DNA of 64,000 nucleotides from Roseomonas alba. Lineage in GTDB: Bacteria; Pseudomonadota; Alphaproteobacteria; Acetobacterales; Acetobacteraceae. The stretch covers positions 310,001 to 374,000 of the forward strand of contig NZ_JAHYBZ010000002.1 of assembly GCF_019430885.1 (NCBI RefSeq), written 5' to 3'. A program made the translations under genes and the position numbers. Shown here one piece after another: positions 62,943 through 64,000 of the stretch (positions are counted from its first letter, which is position 1; each line of letters begins with the position of its first letter). Under the pieces are notes generated by a model. The model saw only the letters and a program-made list of their open reading frames with translations. It was not told the origin of the DNA and searched no databases.

Positions 62943-64000
62943 ATGGCCAGCCCGTCGCCAGCGCCCGGTCCCGCCCCGACCCTCGAGGTCGCCGGCCTGA
63001 CCCTCGACTTTCGCCAGGACGGGCGCGCCCTGCGCGTGCTCGATGGCCTGTCCTTTCGCGTGGATGCCGGCCGTACCCTCGCCATCGTCGGCGAATCCGG
63101 CTGCGGCAAGTCGGTTACCTCCCTCGCCATCATGGGGTTGCTGCCCCCCAACGCGACTGTCGGCGGCGCCATCCGCCTCTCAGGCCGAGAGCTCGACGCC
63201 CTCTCGCCCGACGAACGCCGCCTGCTGCGCGGCGGCGAGATGGCGATGATCTTCCAGGAGCCGATGACCAGCCTGAACCCGGCCTTCACCGCCGGCGAAC
63301 AGGTCGCCGAGGCGCTCCGTCTCCATCAGCGCCTCGACCACGCCGCGGCCTTTGCGGAGGCCATCCGCATGCTCGACCGCGTGCGCATCCCCGACGCCGC
63401 CCGCCGCGCCCGCCAATACCCGCACCAGCTTTCCGGCGGCATGCGCCAGCGCGTCATGATCGCCATGGCGCTCGCCTGCAAACCCCGCCTGCTGATCGCC
63501 GACGAACCCACCACGGCGCTGGACGTCACCGTCCAGGCGCAGATCCTTGCATTGCTCGACGAGCTCAAGCGCGAGACCGGCACCGCCGTCATCCTCGTCA
63601 CCCACGACCTCGGCGTCGTCGCCGACCATGCCGATGAGGTCGCGGTCATGTATGCCGGTCGCATCGCCGAACAGGCCCCCGCCGCGACCCTCTTCGCCAA
63701 TCCCGAGCACCCCTACACCGCTGGCCTGCTCGGCGCGGCACCGGGGGAGGGCACCCCGGGCGAACGCCTCGCCAGCATCGAAGGCACCGTGCCCGACCTG
63801 CGCAACCCGCCGCCGGGCTGCCGCTTCGCGCCGCGCTGCCCCTTCCGCATCGAACGCTGCGCCGAAACCCCGCCGCTTGCCGAGGTCGCGCCAGGGCATC
63901 GCTCGGCCTGCTGGCGTGCGCCGCTCGATGGGATGTTCGCGGGGGAGGGACCTCTCCCGCCCCGGGACCCCATGAACGGTGCCGGGCAAGGCCCTCAAGG
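62943..64000 (+). CDS. Peptide/nickel-type ABC transporter ATPase (DppD/OppD-like), partial
   Basis: The frame is open from ATG 62943 to the right edge, giving at least 352 residues. It has Walker [10 protein letters not shown]-loop [10 protein letters not shown], signature [15 protein letters not shown], Walker [14 protein letters not shown] and H-loop LVTHDLG. The C-terminal [14 protein letters not shown] is the oligopeptide ATPase domain, which in this family can carry an Fe-S cluster. This would be the first ATPase of a Dpp/Opp-type importer; the partner genes must lie beyond the window. Confidence 0.93.
   Translation, partial: MASPSPAPGPAPTLEVAGLTLDFRQDGRALRVLDGLSFRVDAGRTLAIVGESGCGKSVTSLAIMGLLPPNATVGGAIRLSGRELDALSPDERRLLRGGEMAMIFQEPMTSLNPAFTAGEQVAEALRLHQRLDHAAAFAEAIRMLDRVRIPDAARRARQYPHQLSGGMRQRVMIAMALACKPRLLIADEPTTALDVTVQAQILALLDELKRETGTAVILVTHDLGVVADHADEVAVMYAGRIAEQAPAATLFANPEHPYTAGLLGAAPGEGTPGERLASIEGTVPDLRNPPPGCRFAPRCPFRIERCAETPPLAEVAPGHRSACWRAPLDGMFAGEGPLPPRDPMNGAGQGPQ

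Noticed and set aside
1..64000. CRISPR arrays, rRNA genes, prophage, transposase or integrase genes
   Set aside because: No regularly spaced repeats, rRNA sequence or recombinase motifs were seen on either strand.

Overview
The window comes from a high-GC alphaproteobacterial chromosome, most likely Acetobacteraceae of the Roseomonas type. This rests on recognised gene content and order (rpoZ-rsh-acpS-lepB-rnc-era-recO-parC, tyrS divergent from anmK, Bug-type periplasmic receptors, twin-arginine sulfatases) and not on a database search. No rRNA, CRISPR array, transposase or integrase gene was found. Two tRNAs are present.

Layout. 1-2170: end of a form II CO-dehydrogenase-like hydroxylase operon (large subunit cut by the window edge, then the FAD subunit). 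2171-8110: flavin reductase-like protein, LysE exporter, small secreted proteins, pgk, a type-5-like uracil-DNA glycosylase coupled to a NYN-domain protein, folK. 8211-9863: a sulfatase on the opposite strand, sitting between folK and a co-directional core cluster (10309-19385: rpoZ, rsh, acpS, lepB, rnc, era, recO, parC). 19454-24788: esterase, LysR regulator, a second sulfatase and a Bug receptor. Two convergent gene junctions here carry copies of one ~130-bp hairpin-rich repeat. 24990-27377: tyrS and anmK. 27383-37466: an accessory region with an AT-rich orphan gene, an outer-membrane barrel protein, two paralogous LuxR-type regulators, a SulP permease, an HD hydrolase, a site-2 protease, and an acyltransferase/diiron-oxygenase pair. 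37522-40380: Bug receptor and two alpha/beta hydrolases. 40777-48354: iscR, two cysteine desulfurases, ferredoxin, tenA and mnmA, interrupted by minus-strand genes. 48375-50573: tRNA-Met with a duplicated 3' half 0.9 kb downstream, a glutathione transferase and tRNA-Leu. 50622-52457: a trigger factor with an unusual internal domain. 52814-60130: a complete branched-chain-type ABC transporter with three tandem binding proteins. 60154-64000: repeat element, flavin monooxygenase, small proteins and the start of a peptide-type ABC ATPase.

How the genes work together. The most system-like part is 27.4-37.5 kb. Each LuxR-type regulator is divergent from an operon: regulator 1 from the barrel protein plus AT-rich gene, regulator 2 from a FeeM/LuxI-fold acyltransferase plus a haem-oxygenase-like diiron enzyme. 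Both divergent promoters carry the same dyad sequence (half-sites TCGTCA and TGATGA), 56-57 bp from the divergent start codon. This suggests one regulatory circuit joining synthesis of an N-acylated small molecule to a surface protein. The function is inferred; the arrangement is read directly from the sequence.

Other notable structures are a ~170-residue domain inserted into the trigger factor PPIase domain, a 53-bp tRNA-derived direct repeat bounding a 0.9-kb segment, and two families of dispersed intergenic palindromic repeats.
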